NCBI RefSeq assembly: GCF_000430645.1
Contig: NZ_AUMK01000003.1
Location: forward strand, 310,001-374,000
Reading direction: 5' to 3'
DNA: 64,000 bases
Source of the DNA: Aquimarina latercula DSM 2041
Lineage (GTDB): Bacteria > Bacteroidota > Bacteroidia > Flavobacteriales > Flavobacteriaceae
Shown: piece after piece, positions 34,424-42,320 of the stretch
How positions within the stretch are numbered: the first letter of the stretch is position 1
Layout: each line of letters starts with the position of its first letter
The notes under the pieces: generated by a model
Told to the model about the DNA's origin: nothing
Seen by the model: the letters and a program-made list of their open reading frames with translations, nothing else
Databases searched by the model: none
Made by a program: the position numbers and the translations under genes

Positions 34424-35257
34424 TTGAAAAAAGCAATTTATTTTATGTTACTGAGCACCGTTTCTTTTACGGTGATGAATTTACTGGTTAAATATTTAGT
34501 TGGTTTTAGTGCATATCAGTTAGTTTTTTTTAGATCAATCGGAACTTTGTTTTTCACTATGCCATTTTTAATTCACCATAAAATATCAATTCTAGGAAAT
34601 CAAAAGAAGTTACTAGTACTTCGTGGTTTAGCAGGTGTAACCTCTATGGGGTTGTTTTTTATGTCGGTAGAATATCTTAAAATAGGTTCTGCAGTATCTC
34701 TACGGTATCTTTCTCCTATTTTTGCCACTATATTAGCAGTTATATTTCTAAGAGAAAAAGTTAAAAATATCCAGTGGTTATTTTTTTTGTTAGCGTTTAC
34801 AGGTGTTTTAATTATTAAAGGATTTGATGCAGAGATTAATTCTTTAGGATTATTATTAATTGTTTTTTCTGCATTATTTAGTGGGTTTGTATATGTTTTA
34901 ATTAATAAAATAGGGTTAGGAGACCATCCCGTAGTTATTGTGAACTATTTTATGTGGATTGCTACTGTTTTAGGTGGAATTTTATCTATTTTTAATTGGG
35001 AGAAAACTCCGCAAGGTATGGAGTGGGTACTATTATTAAGCTTAGGGGTCTTCGGCTATTTTGGCCAACTATTTATGACAAAAGCCTTTCAATCACAAGT
35101 TACTAATAAGGTAGTTTCTTTAAAATACATGGAGGTAATATTTACCATGATAGCTGGTATTTTCTTATTCGGAGACCAATATCCTTTGCTTAGCGTTTTA
35201 GGTACTATAATGGTAATTACTGGATTGATTCTTAATATGTTTTATAAATCTAAATAG
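34424..35257 (+). CDS. EamA-family drug/metabolite transporter
   Basis: A 277-residue membrane protein with ten predicted helices in two EamA halves ('F-R-S-I-G-T-L-F-F-T-M-P' in the first, 'V-S-L-K-Y-M-E-V-I-F-T-M-I-A-G' in the second). It is an exporter or exchanger of small metabolites; the substrate is unknown. TTG at 34424 is taken as start; ATG at 34442 is possible, but it would shorten the first helix. It is convergent with the FAD oxidase pseudogene. Confidence 0.85.
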   Translation: MKKAIYFMLLSTVSFTVMNLLVKYLVGFSAYQLVFFRSIGTLFFTMPFLIHHKISILGNQKKLLVLRGLAGVTSMGLFFMSVEYLKIGSAVSLRYLSPIFATILAVIFLREKVKNIQWLFFLLAFTGVLIIKGFDAEINSLGLLLIVFSALFSGFVYVLINKIGLGDHPVVIVNYFMWIATVLGGILSIFNWEKTPQGMEWVLLLSLGVFGYFGQLFMTKAFQSQVTNKVVSLKYMEVIFTMIAGIFLFGDQYPLLSVLGTIMVITGLILNMFYKSK

Positions 35258-35281
35258 GCAGAGTGATTATCGTATTTATGA

Positions 35282-36895
35282 TTAAACAATTATCCCAGAT
35301 TTTTTATTCAATCCACATTGTTCCAAAAACTTATTGGTAAATACTTCTCGCGTATTATTATCAAGAAGCTCGTTACGTGAATCTATCCAATGCTGGACAA
35401 TAGCAGCGCCATACATTTTTTGTATCCTATTATAGTTAAGATTGAAATTTATTTTACCCCAATGTAGTGTATATGCAATGTTTTTTGCTTCTAATCTATT
35501 CCATATTTTGTCATAAAACTCTCTGGTTACTTTAGAGTCAACACCATCTAATTCTAAAACACATGTTTTAGCGAATTTTGTAAAACCTAATAATGCTTTT
35601 GTGCCTTTTACATATCGCAAAGAAATTCCTCCAGGAAAAGGATTGCCATTATCAATAATATCCATTATTTCTTGTACTACTTGTACGCTATCTTTAATAT
35701 CGATTCCGAGGGCCGCACTTGCTACTTTTCCTCTAAATTTAGTATTGTTATATGTTTATCCAATAGCGCCTTCTAAAGCAGGAGTTTCTTTATAAGCTAA
35801 AGGAAATAATAGATTAACTAAGCTTGGTACTAATTTTACAGATAAAGTACCTAGACTGTCCATCATAGTTTGTATTAAACCTAATAAATCATCTCCATAT
35901 GTTAATCCATTTTGATCTCTTTCTCTTCGTATGTAATCGTCACGGTATTTTCTCTTGTATGCAACCTAAATAAAAACACCTTTGTCGATATTATTAGGTT
36001 TAAAATCATATGGATTTATAAGTATTTCAAAATGGTATAATTCTCGATCTGGAGAAACTTCAGGAAAAGGCATTAAATCTTTAATACCAGAAAAGTTTTG
36101 TGTAGTCATTGTATTTTTAAAAGCATCATTATATGCTACTTTATCAATACGATGTTCTTCTAATAAAAATTTGGGTTCTGTTTCTATTAATACACCATGA
36201 ATGAAACCAAAACTTCCAAAACTTACGATTGCAGCATTAAACATAATATCATCCTGAATTCTTTCTGCTCCTAACCAATTAACAAACTTATCAGACATAA
36301 TAGGAGTAGACGCTCGCTCTAACCAAACATGCCTATCCTTGCCTACTATTAAGTGTAATCCAACTACAAAATCTTGTAATGCACCAACGTTATAAGCAGC
36401 ACCGTGTGTTCCTGTAGATAATGCTCCTGCGATGGTTTGACCATTACTAGCACCGGATGCTTTAATGGATCTGCTTGGTCTTTTTTCTTTTTCGAGTTTG
36501 GTATTTAGTTGTAAAATTGACATTCCACATTGCGAAAAAAATAAGTTTTCTAGGGTACCTCCATCGTTTAAATAATCTTTTGTTACATATGATTTAGAGA
36601 TAGAAAAGGAAAGCCTAAGTGATTTAGTATCAATAATACCTCCTTCAGAAACGGCTACTTTAGAAAAAGACCAACCGCTACCCATTGCTCGCAATCGGAT
36701 TTTATTTTTAATAGCATGTCCTATTAACCATTGGATGTTTTTAGTAGTAGCCTTATATTTCTCAGAACTTTTAGATAAGGAATGGTTATTTCTTATTTTA
36801 AAAGAAGCATTTTTAGTTAATTTTTGAGTAAAATTTTGATGTCTGTTTTCCCAAGAAGTTATTGGTAGTATTTCTATGCCTTTTGGTAATGCCAT
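35282..36895 (-). pseudogene. FAD-dependent sugar-lactone oxidase-like gene with two in-frame stops
   Basis: The frame from ATG 36895 to the stop at 35282 would give 537 codons. It is broken in the same frame by TAG at 35966-35968 (after residue 309) and TAA at 35756-35758 (69 codons later). Between and after the stops the translation stays protein-like ('V-A-Y-K-R-K-Y-R-D-D-Y', 'T-Y-N-N-T-K-F-R-G-K-V'), so no frameshift occurred. The N-terminal part is a PCMH FAD-binding domain with 'G-S-G-W-S-F-S-K' and 'G-A-L-S-T-G-T-H-G-A-A'. The C-terminal part has the substrate and flavin residues expected of aldonolactone oxidases. It looks freshly inactivated, or the stops are sequence errors. Confidence 0.75.
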
Positions 36896-36914
36896 TTTTG
36901 AAGTTTTTAGATAG

Positions 36915-37238
36915 TTATAAATCTTCGATAGGAGTTTCTACAGGTGCGCATTCCCATTCTATTGTTTGTGGGACTACTATACCAAGAGTAATTGCTGAAA
37001 TTAAAATATACCCAAGATTGGTTTTGCTAGTAACAGCATTCATTTTTTTAGATTCACATTCTGGGTTGATATCTTTAGGAGTTACTAAACCCCAAGCATA
37101 ACTCCAAGATGTTTTATGATGTTTTATTATAGAATCATTATCATATTCGCTGACAACTCGTGTTGATATACAACTCTGACAAAGGATTAAAAGCAATAAT
37201 AATATACTAATTGTGCGTAATTGGATATAATTTTTCAT
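36915..37238 (-). CDS. Bor-like lipoprotein
   Basis: A 107-residue protein with lipoprotein signal (I-L-L-L-L-L-I-L-C-Q-S-C near residue 23). The body, 'H-H-K-T-S-W-S-Y-A-W-G-L-V', a Cys in 'P-E-C-E-S', then 'L-G-Y-I-L-I-S-A-I-T-L-G-I-V-V-P' and a Cys in 'W-E-C', follows the layout of Bor-family lipoproteins (phage lambda Bor / Iss, linked to serum resistance). Resemblance is by pattern, so it is moderate. It lies 19 bases upstream of the oxidase pseudogene on the same strand. Confidence 0.65.
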   Translation of the reverse strand: MKNYIQLRTISILLLLLILCQSCISTRVVSEYDNDSIIKHHKTSWSYAWGLVTPKDINPECESKKMNAVTSKTNLGYILISAITLGIVVPQTIEWECAPVETPIEDL

Positions 37239-37366
37239 ACCTCAGATATTTTATGAGGCAATAAGACGATTGAAGGGTAACTATATTCTTAGTAAAATTA
37301 TGAATATATATAGTGTGCTAAAAGGGGTTTTTAACTGTATTTTCTTATAAATAAATTAGATAGTTT

Positions 37367-37390
37367 TAAAGTATATAAAAATATACTTTA
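37367..37390. promoter_or_regulatory. HipB operator candidate 1
   Basis: Perfect inverted repeat TAAAGTATAT-AAAA-ATATACTTTA. It shares the AAAGTATA / TATACTTT half-sites with the next repeats and lies upstream of the putative hipB promoter. Confidence 0.65.
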
Positions 37391-37407
37391 TATGCTTTTT
37401 AATGTGA

Positions 37408-37440
37408 TTGTGTATATTTAAATATACTTTATTATATTTG
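37408..37440 (+). promoter_or_regulatory. Putative hipB promoter
   Basis: TTG at 37408-37410 and TATATTTG at 37433-37440 fit the flavobacterial -33 / -7 elements, with a 22-base spacer. Operator 2 lies inside the spacer, so a bound repressor would block RNA polymerase. Confidence 0.55.
37412..37427. promoter_or_regulatory. HipB operator candidate 2
   Basis: GTATATTTAAATATAC is a perfect 16-base palindrome in the spacer of the predicted promoter. The half-site is shorter than in the other three, but the GTATA / TATAC core is the same. Confidence 0.6.
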
Positions 37441-37454
37441 TATGTGTTTTTTTT

Positions 37455-37476
37455 AAAGTATATTTATCTATACTTT
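37455..37476. promoter_or_regulatory. HipB operator candidate 3
   Basis: AAAGTATA (37455-37462) and TATACTTT (37469-37476) are perfect arms around 6 bases, just downstream of the predicted -7 box. Confidence 0.65.
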
Positions 37477-37493
37477 GGAGATATTATTACTTA

Positions 37494-37517
37494 TAAAGTA
37501 TAATTTTGTATACCTTA
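37494..37517. promoter_or_regulatory. HipB operator candidate 4
   Basis: TAAAGTATA (37494-37502) and TATACCTTA (37509-37517) are arms with one mismatch and a 6-base spacer, 12 bases before the hipB ATG. Confidence 0.6.
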
Positions 37518-37528
37518 ATTTATAGATT

Positions 37529-37858
37529 ATGGATTTAAGTAGATTTTCGGATAATGATGTTTTGTTAGAGCTTACGCAACGCGTAAAAAAGAGAAGGCTT
37601 AATCTTAATATAACACAAGAAGAGCTTTCTAAAAGAGCAGGAGTACATGTGCAAACAATAAAAAATTTCGAGTCTGGTAAAGCGACAACCTTACTTACAT
37701 TTATTCAAATATTGCGAGCTTTTGGAGAACTTGATGCTTTAAGTTCTTTTTTGCCGGATCCTGGTATTAGTCCTGTTGAATTATTGAAATTAAAAGGAAA
37801 AGAAAGAGAAAGAGCTTCTGGAAATTCAAAAGATAAACCAAACAAATCATCATGGTAG
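37529..37858 (+). CDS. hipB: HipB-like antitoxin, XRE-family DNA-binding protein
   Basis: A 109-residue protein with a helix-turn-helix at about 18-72: 'I-T-Q-E-E-L-S-K-R-A-G-V' then 'V-Q-T-I-K-N-F-E-S-G-K'. The Lys/Arg/Ser-rich tail (K-G-K-E-R-E-R-A-S-G-N-S-K-D-K) is probably flexible and could touch HipA. It overlaps the hipA start by 7 bases. HipB proteins repress their own operon and neutralise the HipA kinase. Four palindromes upstream fit that role. Confidence 0.87.
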   Translation: MDLSRFSDNDVLLELTQRVKKRRLNLNITQEELSKRAGVHVQTIKNFESGKATTLLTFIQILRAFGELDALSSFLPDPGISPVELLKLKGKERERASGNSKDKPNKSSW

Positions 37859-39138
37859 ATGTAATAAAAATAACACTCTGGGGAAAAGAATTAGGAGCTT
37901 TAAGTTGGGATACTGATAAGAAGTACGCATCTTTTGAGTATTTCTCTGAATTTTTAAATAATAATTGGGAGGTTTCTCCTATACATATGCCTTTAGGCAC
38001 ATCAGAGAAAAGAATATATAGTTTTCCTCGTCTTAACGAAGATACTTACAAAGGACTTCCAGGAATGTTATCAGATGTATTGCCTGATGATTTTGGAAAT
38101 AGATTGATAGACCAATGGTTGTTACTTAATAATATACCAAAAGCACAGTTTACACCTTTAGATCGTCTATGCTATATAGGATCCCGAGGTATGGGAGCCT
38201 TAGAGTTTCAACCTGCGAGAAATTTAGGGAATAAAGTAGCAAGTAATGTAGTAATAGATAAATTAGTTATACTCGCTCAGAAAGTTCTAGATTCTAGAGA
38301 ACAAATAGAACTTAATATTGATGAAACTGAACATTTAAATGAATTAATAAAAGTAGGTACTTCTGCTGGTGGACAAAGAGCAAAGGCAATTATAGCATAT
38401 AATTCTAAAACAGGTGAAATTAAATCCGGTCAAACGGATGTTCCTGAGGGTTTTGAGCATTATCTGTTTAAATTCGATGGAGTAAATGATGTGTCTTTAG
38501 GAGATCCACAAGGTTATGGGAAAATAGAATATGCATATTATTTAATGGCATTAGATTGTGGAATTGAAATGGAACATTCTCAATTGTTTCAAGAATATAA
38601 TAGAGCACATTTTATGACCAAGCGATTTGATCGTTTACCTAATAATAAGAAGTTACATATGCAAACATTATGTTCTTTAGCACATTTTGATTATAAATCT
38701 CCAGGAGCATATTCTTATGAGAATGCATTTGATATTATGCGACAGCTTAGATTACCGCATCGAGATGCTATTCAGTTATATAAAAGAATGTTGTTAAATG
38801 TTATTGCAAGAAATCAAGATGATCATACTAAAAATATTTCATTTCTAATGGATGAACAAGGAGTGTGGAAATTAGCTCCTGCATATGATATTACATATTC
38901 TTACAATCCAACAGGGATATGGACTAGCATGCACCAAATGTCAATTAATGGAAAGAGAAACGATTTTACTATCAGCGATTTATTAACTGTAGGGAGTAAA
39001 ATAAGCTATAAAAATAGCAAAACAGAAATACAACAAGTATTAGATGTTGTAGCTAATTGGAGTTACTATGCTAATGAAGCAGGAATACCGTCTAAACAAG
39101 CTAATAAGTTACAACAAGCATTTAGGATAAATTTATAA
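37852..39138 (+). CDS. hipA: HipA-like serine/threonine kinase toxin
   Basis: A 428-residue HipA-family kinase. The N-terminal subdomain ('G-K-E-L-G-A-L-S-W-D', then 'F-P-R-L-N-E-D-T-Y-K-G-L-P-G-M-L-S-D-V-L-P-D') is the HipA_N/couple-hipA region. The kinase core has the Gly-rich 'G-T-S-A-G-G-Q-R-A-K' (169-178), the catalytic loop N-Q-D-D-H-T-K-N at 321-328 and the metal Asp in A-P-A-Y-D (346). In E. coli HipA phosphorylates a tRNA synthetase and causes dormancy; the target here is unknown. The core residues appear intact, so an active toxin is likely. Confidence 0.9.
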   Translation: MVDVIKITLWGKELGALSWDTDKKYASFEYFSEFLNNNWEVSPIHMPLGTSEKRIYSFPRLNEDTYKGLPGMLSDVLPDDFGNRLIDQWLLLNNIPKAQFTPLDRLCYIGSRGMGALEFQPARNLGNKVASNVVIDKLVILAQKVLDSREQIELNIDETEHLNELIKVGTSAGGQRAKAIIAYNSKTGEIKSGQTDVPEGFEHYLFKFDGVNDVSLGDPQGYGKIEYAYYLMALDCGIEMEHSQLFQEYNRAHFMTKRFDRLPNNKKLHMQTLCSLAHFDYKSPGAYSYENAFDIMRQLRLPHRDAIQLYKRMLLNVIARNQDDHTKNISFLMDEQGVWKLAPAYDITYSYNPTGIWTSMHQMSINGKRNDFTISDLLTVGSKISYKNSKTEIQQVLDVVANWSYYANEAGIPSKQANKLQQAFRINL

Positions 39139-39735
39139 ATGAGTACGAAAAAGAAATCCAGATTAAATTATATAACTACTAAAGGCGTATTTTATATTAC
39201 GTTATTGGTCATATTTATCACAATATTTCAGGTTTGGCAATTTGGATTAGAAAAGGAAAGAACTATTATCGAAAATTCTATCCTATCCACTACGATACTA
39301 TCTGTGATATTTTTTCTCTTTATTACAATCGGTCTATATTATGGTGTAAAACTAAAAGATAATTTAGGCAAAATGACGGATCGATTGGATTATGATAGGG
39401 AAGGTGTATCTGATTTTTTTAATATAGATGCTGATATACCAGATGTTGGTGATGGATGCGAAGGTGCTGTATTAAGTATATTATTATGGATTCTAATAAC
39501 TATTTTAATAGGAGTATTTTTATGGTTGTTTGGAGGAGTGCTATGGAGTGTTTTAATTACATTTTTAGCGATGCTTTATTGGATTTTCTTTAGGGCATTA
39601 CGTTTGGTTTTTAAAAAATCTCCAGTTTGTAAAGGTAATCTTCCCAAAAGTATTAGGTATGGGATTAGTTATACAGTATTATATAATTTTTGGATTTATA
39701 TAATAATTTTGATAGCTGAATTTATAAAACAATAA
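39139..39735 (+). CDS. Membrane protein co-transcribed with hipBA
   Basis: A 198-residue protein with about four or five hydrophobic helices (16-36, 48-67, 110-133, 134-150 and 175-195) and a charged loop around 68-105 with D-F-F-N-I-D-A-D-I-P-D-V-G-D-G-C. The ATG follows the hipA stop with no gap, so translation is very likely coupled. No family is recognised. It could be a membrane partner of the toxin, an immunity factor, or an unrelated passenger. Confidence 0.75.
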   Translation: MSTKKKSRLNYITTKGVFYITLLVIFITIFQVWQFGLEKERTIIENSILSTTILSVIFFLFITIGLYYGVKLKDNLGKMTDRLDYDREGVSDFFNIDADIPDVGDGCEGAVLSILLWILITILIGVFLWLFGGVLWSVLITFLAMLYWIFFRALRLVFKKSPVCKGNLPKSIRYGISYTVLYNFWIYIIILIAEFIKQ

Positions 39736-39886
39736 TTATCGAGCATATAAGTACCGAGAAATTTGGTGAATTATTTAGGGCAAAAAATTCAAATTTGTTC
39801 ACGATAAGTGGGGTAAAATGTTTCAATTTAGAAACTAATTTAAGACGCATTGTACTTATATACTCAAATAATAATAAGGTGCTGTT

Positions 39887-40144
39887 CTAGTTAAAATCTT
39901 CTCTGAGATAATACATTAACTTAGATTTGTCTGTAAAACTTTTTATTGCAATAATTTCACCGTTTAATTTATTATAAATTATTTCCGCGAATAAAAAGTC
40001 TATGTAGAATATACTGTAGTAAAAGTCTCTATTAGCATCGTTTATAGAAAAAAGGTGTATCCCTTTGTTCCAAATGTTACGATATTTCTCTGCTAAATTT
40101 TGCGAATTAAACCGCTTCTCTAGGGTAGTTTTTTGCATAAGCAT
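39887..40144 (-). CDS. Small hypothetical protein
   Basis: An 85-residue protein with no signal peptide and no recognised domain. It is rich in Tyr, Phe, Asn and Lys, and seems to be an alpha/beta protein with two amphipathic strands ('Y-Y-S-I-F-Y-I-D-F-L-F-A-E-I-I-Y' and 'E-I-I-A-I-K-S-F'). ATG at 40144 or 40138 may be the start. It is alone on the minus strand between the hipBA operon and the DUF2293 gene. Confidence 0.5.
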   Translation of the reverse strand: MLMQKTTLEKRFNSQNLAEKYRNIWNKGIHLFSINDANRDFYYSIFYIDFLFAEIIYNKLNGEIIAIKSFTDKSKLMYYLREDFN

Positions 40145-40335
40145 TATGATTTTAAGATTTAAGGCACCACTAAACTACGGAAAAACCGTAACAAAACAAA
40201 CATTAAAACGGAAAAATTTGAAATTTCCCCATTTATTACTTGTAAATTATTAAAAAGAACTATTTAAACGTTATTGTTAATTAATGATGTAAATAGAATA
40301 AAATATTATTTTCGTAGCTTAAAAGTAAAATTATA

Positions 40336-41004
40336 TTGGCGACAGTTTCTCAAAATATATTTCTAACTAGAAAAGAAAAACAACGTTGTGTTTGTTGTGG
40401 TAAAAAAATTCCTTTTGGTAAATCGTTTGTTGCAGAAACCGAAGATCATAAAGGTACTTGTTTTGCTTGTTCACCATTTTTGGGATACTCCTTATTACCG
40501 GCAGGAAATGCTGCGATGACTAGAAGGTCTAAAAAACACTCAAAACTTTGTGGAGTCGTTTTAAAATGGAATCAACGTAGAAAGCGTTACGAGCGTAAAG
40601 GGCAGTTTGTAGAAGAAATAGCAATTGAAAAAGCACGGTTAGAGTGCGAAAATGATAGAGAAGCTAGAGAGCTTAAAAATAAAAAGGCAGCTATTATAAG
40701 AGAACAGAAAGATAAAGTGTATATCTTAAATTTTGCAAATGCAATAAGAAATAAATATCCTAATTGTCCTCAAAAGCGAGAGTTTAAGATAGCATCACAT
40801 GCTTGCAAGAAACATAGTGGAAGGGTAGGACGTACTGCAGACGCCAAAGAATTTGACCCACAAATGATTGACTTGGCCGTACAAGCACATATACGGCATA
40901 CAGAGACTAATTATGACGAACAATTTGGTAAAGGAAAAAGAAAGACAGAAATTAGATCAGATGTTCAGTCAAAAATTGAGAGTGTTTTGAATAAATGGAA
41001 ATAG
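40336..41004 (+). CDS. DUF2293-domain protein
   Basis: A 222-residue cytoplasmic protein. Residues about 18-45 hold two CxxC-like pairs (C-V-C-C and C-F-A-C), suggesting a zinc knuckle. A basic middle follows, and the C-terminal DUF2293 domain has 'H-S-G-R-V-G-R-T-A-D-A-K' and 'A-V-Q-A-H-I-R-H-T-E-T-N-Y-D'. The role is unknown, with nucleic-acid binding likely. The start is TTG at 40336, because the next Met is after the zinc region. Confidence 0.83.
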   Translation: MATVSQNIFLTRKEKQRCVCCGKKIPFGKSFVAETEDHKGTCFACSPFLGYSLLPAGNAAMTRRSKKHSKLCGVVLKWNQRRKRYERKGQFVEEIAIEKARLECENDREARELKNKKAAIIREQKDKVYILNFANAIRNKYPNCPQKREFKIASHACKKHSGRVGRTADAKEFDPQMIDLAVQAHIRHTETNYDEQFGKGKRKTEIRSDVQSKIESVLNKWK

Positions 41005-41047
41005 TAAGTCCTATATTCTAAGTGTAAAATCATTTAAGTTTTTAGAG

Positions 41048-41218
41048 ATGGCAAAAAAAGGTAGAGAGAAAAATACATTAAATAAAGCAAAACATTCAAA
41101 GCTTATGAATCGCAAAAAGAATAAGCTTAAAAAAGAAAAAGAACAAAGGGCAGAACGATTAAAAGCGATAGTTCGAAAAGCTAATCAATCTAAAGAAAAA
41201 GGCTCTGAAAATGAATAA
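41048..41218 (+). CDS. 56-residue Lys-rich protein
   Basis: ATG 41048 to TAA 41218 encodes a 56-residue protein, mostly Lys, Arg, Glu and Asn (starts M-A-K-K-G-R-E-K-N-T). It looks like an extended basic helix able to bind nucleic acid or ribosomes. It begins 43 bases after the DUF2293 gene, and its last 8 bases overlap the start of the YchJ gene. This tight packing supports a real gene. No family is recognised. Confidence 0.65.
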   Translation: MAKKGREKNTLNKAKHSKLMNRKKNKLKKEKEQRAERLKAIVRKANQSKEKGSENE

Positions 41219-41597
41219 ATGTTATTGTGGTAAAGACAAGTCCTATAATAATTGTTGTGGTACGGTTCATAAAGACATACTAAAAGCTACAACTGCCGAA
41301 GATTTAATGAGATCTCGCTACAGTGCTTTTGTTTTAGCTAATGGTGATTACTTAATGAAAAGTCATCACAGTACTACACGTCCTTTAAAAGAAAAGAAAT
41401 CTATTGTTGCCTGGGCTAAATCTGTTAATTGGGTTAAGTTAGAGGTTTTAAATACTACAGATGGATCAGAATATGATATGAAAGGAACTGTGGAGTTTAA
41501 GGCTTTTTACTTTGAAAAAAATAAGATAGAATGTATTCACGAAAACTCTGCATTTATTAAAGAAAACGGGTATTGGGTATATCTAGGCGAAGCTTAA
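41211..41597 (+). CDS. YchJ-family protein with SEC-C motif
   Basis: A 128-residue protein. The N-terminus C-Y-C-G-K-D-K-S-Y-N-N-C-C-G is a zinc-binding SEC-C motif. The rest is the YchJ/UPF0225 fold ('E-D-L-M-R-S-R-Y-S-A-F-V', 'W-V-K-L-E-V-L', 'G-T-V-E-F-K-A-F-Y', 'H-E-N-S-A-F'). Function is not established; the NTF2-like fold is known for the family. The start overlaps the upstream basic gene. Confidence 0.9.
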   Translation: MNKCYCGKDKSYNNCCGTVHKDILKATTAEDLMRSRYSAFVLANGDYLMKSHHSTTRPLKEKKSIVAWAKSVNWVKLEVLNTTDGSEYDMKGTVEFKAFYFEKNKIECIHENSAFIKENGYWVYLGEA

Positions 41598-41952
41598 AGA
41601 TTACACATCTCATAATTGGTGCTTAAAAATATTTGGTCTTCCTATTAACGAATTTTTAAAGATATTCTTTCAACAGGGCGGTTTAGCAATTGTATTGTTT
41701 GCTTTTTTTGGGTTATTGACCGATAAATGTCAGGTAATATTTCTCTTCAGTTTAAAAACAACCTATTCTTTTATTTTTCAAAATATATCTATTGATATCC
41801 ATCAACATATAAACTTTTTCAAGAAAGGAGGGTAACAAAATAATCCCCCTTTTTATATAAGTATGTAAAATCAAAACGCGCGCTTGATAAATACACTTTT
41901 TTTGAGGTCGCCGAAAATCATAAAGAGTAGGCAAAATCTAAACATACAAATA
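41598..41952 (+). other. 355-base gap upstream of the RiPP-like precursor
   Basis: No convincing gene was found. At 41824-41854 an imperfect GC-rich hairpin (GGAGGG with CCCCC) is followed by TTTTT, so a transcript may end or be attenuated there, 225 bases after the YchJ stop. From 41877 there are GCGCGC bases and a TTG (41884-41886) that could be part of a promoter for the precursor at 41953, but no exact TAnnTTTG follows. Confidence 0.4.
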
Positions 41953-42168
41953 ATGAAAAAGGTATTCTTATTACCCAAAGGCTTAGACAAATTTTCTACA
42001 AAAGAGCTTAAAAATATGGAGGCTATTTTAGGAGGAACTGTGGATGTGCCAGATATTATATATTACCCAACTAGTGGTGGTAGAAGATGTGCAGAAGGCC
42101 AGGTTTGGTCAGAAACATTACAGCGATGTGTTCTTGTTGCTGTGGGAAATCCAGTTCAACACAGGTAA
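41953..42168 (+). CDS. RiPP-like precursor peptide with double-glycine leader
   Basis: A 71-residue peptide starting at ATG 41953. Residues 1-28 form a leader (M-K-K-V-F-L-L-P-K-G, then K-E-L-K-N-M-E-A-I-L-G-G). The 43-residue core has Tyr37-Tyr38, Trp52 in 'Q-V-W-S-E-T', and Cys46 and Cys59. A radical SAM/SPASM enzyme is encoded 152 bases downstream, so a modified natural product or signalling peptide is likely. The aromatic-x-x sites (W-S-E, Y-P-T) would suit a cyclophane-type crosslink, but that is inference. The same reading frame is open further upstream; the ATG is chosen because the leader begins there. Confidence 0.75.
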   Translation: MKKVFLLPKGLDKFSTKELKNMEAILGGTVDVPDIIYYPTSGGRRCAEGQVWSETLQRCVLVAVGNPVQHR

Positions 42169-42203
42169 ATGATTTGGTATTATATCCAAACATATATTGA
42201 TAA

Positions 42204-42225
42204 ATAGGTTGTTTAATCAACCTAT
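42204..42225 (+). terminator. Hairpin 1 between precursor and maturase
   Basis: ATAGGTTG (42204-42211) pairs with CAACCTAT (42218-42225) around 6 bases, followed by A-rich sequence. It lies 35 bases after the precursor stop. It could stabilise the precursor mRNA or reduce read-through into the maturase gene. Confidence 0.5.
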
Positions 42226-42228
42226 AAA

Positions 42229-42287
42229 ATACTAAGCGGAGTGGAGTAAACTTGTACAATTTTTATTCTCCAAACTTCGCTTAGTAT
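42229..42287 (+). promoter_or_regulatory. Hairpin 2 (attenuator-like) before the maturase
   Basis: ATACTAAGCG (42229-42238) pairs perfectly with CGCTTAGTAT (42278-42287). The stem extends inwards with GTGGAG against CTCCAAAC, with a bulge. It is followed by GTTTAATATTCTT, a weak T tract. Position and shape suggest partial termination between a highly expressed precursor and its enzyme. Confidence 0.55.
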
Positions 42288-42320
42288 GTTTAATATTCTT
42301 AACTTTTTAATTCCTTATTC

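Noticed and set aside
35282..36895. Stop codons read through as glutamine (recoded TAA/TAG)
   Set aside because: Every other gene in the window ends normally at TAA, TAG or TGA, so a general code change is not credible; mutation or error is simpler.
40176..40190. Short inverted repeat TACGG-AAAAA-CCGTA upstream of the 39887 gene
   Set aside because: Only five base pairs with no T run; too weak to call a terminator or operator.
41752..41934. 60-residue minus-strand frame in the 355-base gap
   Set aside because: It starts with TTG, shows no domain or signal, and its composition looks random; the gap is better read as regulatory.
37239..41952. Defence island or mobile element
   Set aside because: Apart from hipBA there is no integrase, transposase, tRNA boundary, direct repeat or other defence gene.
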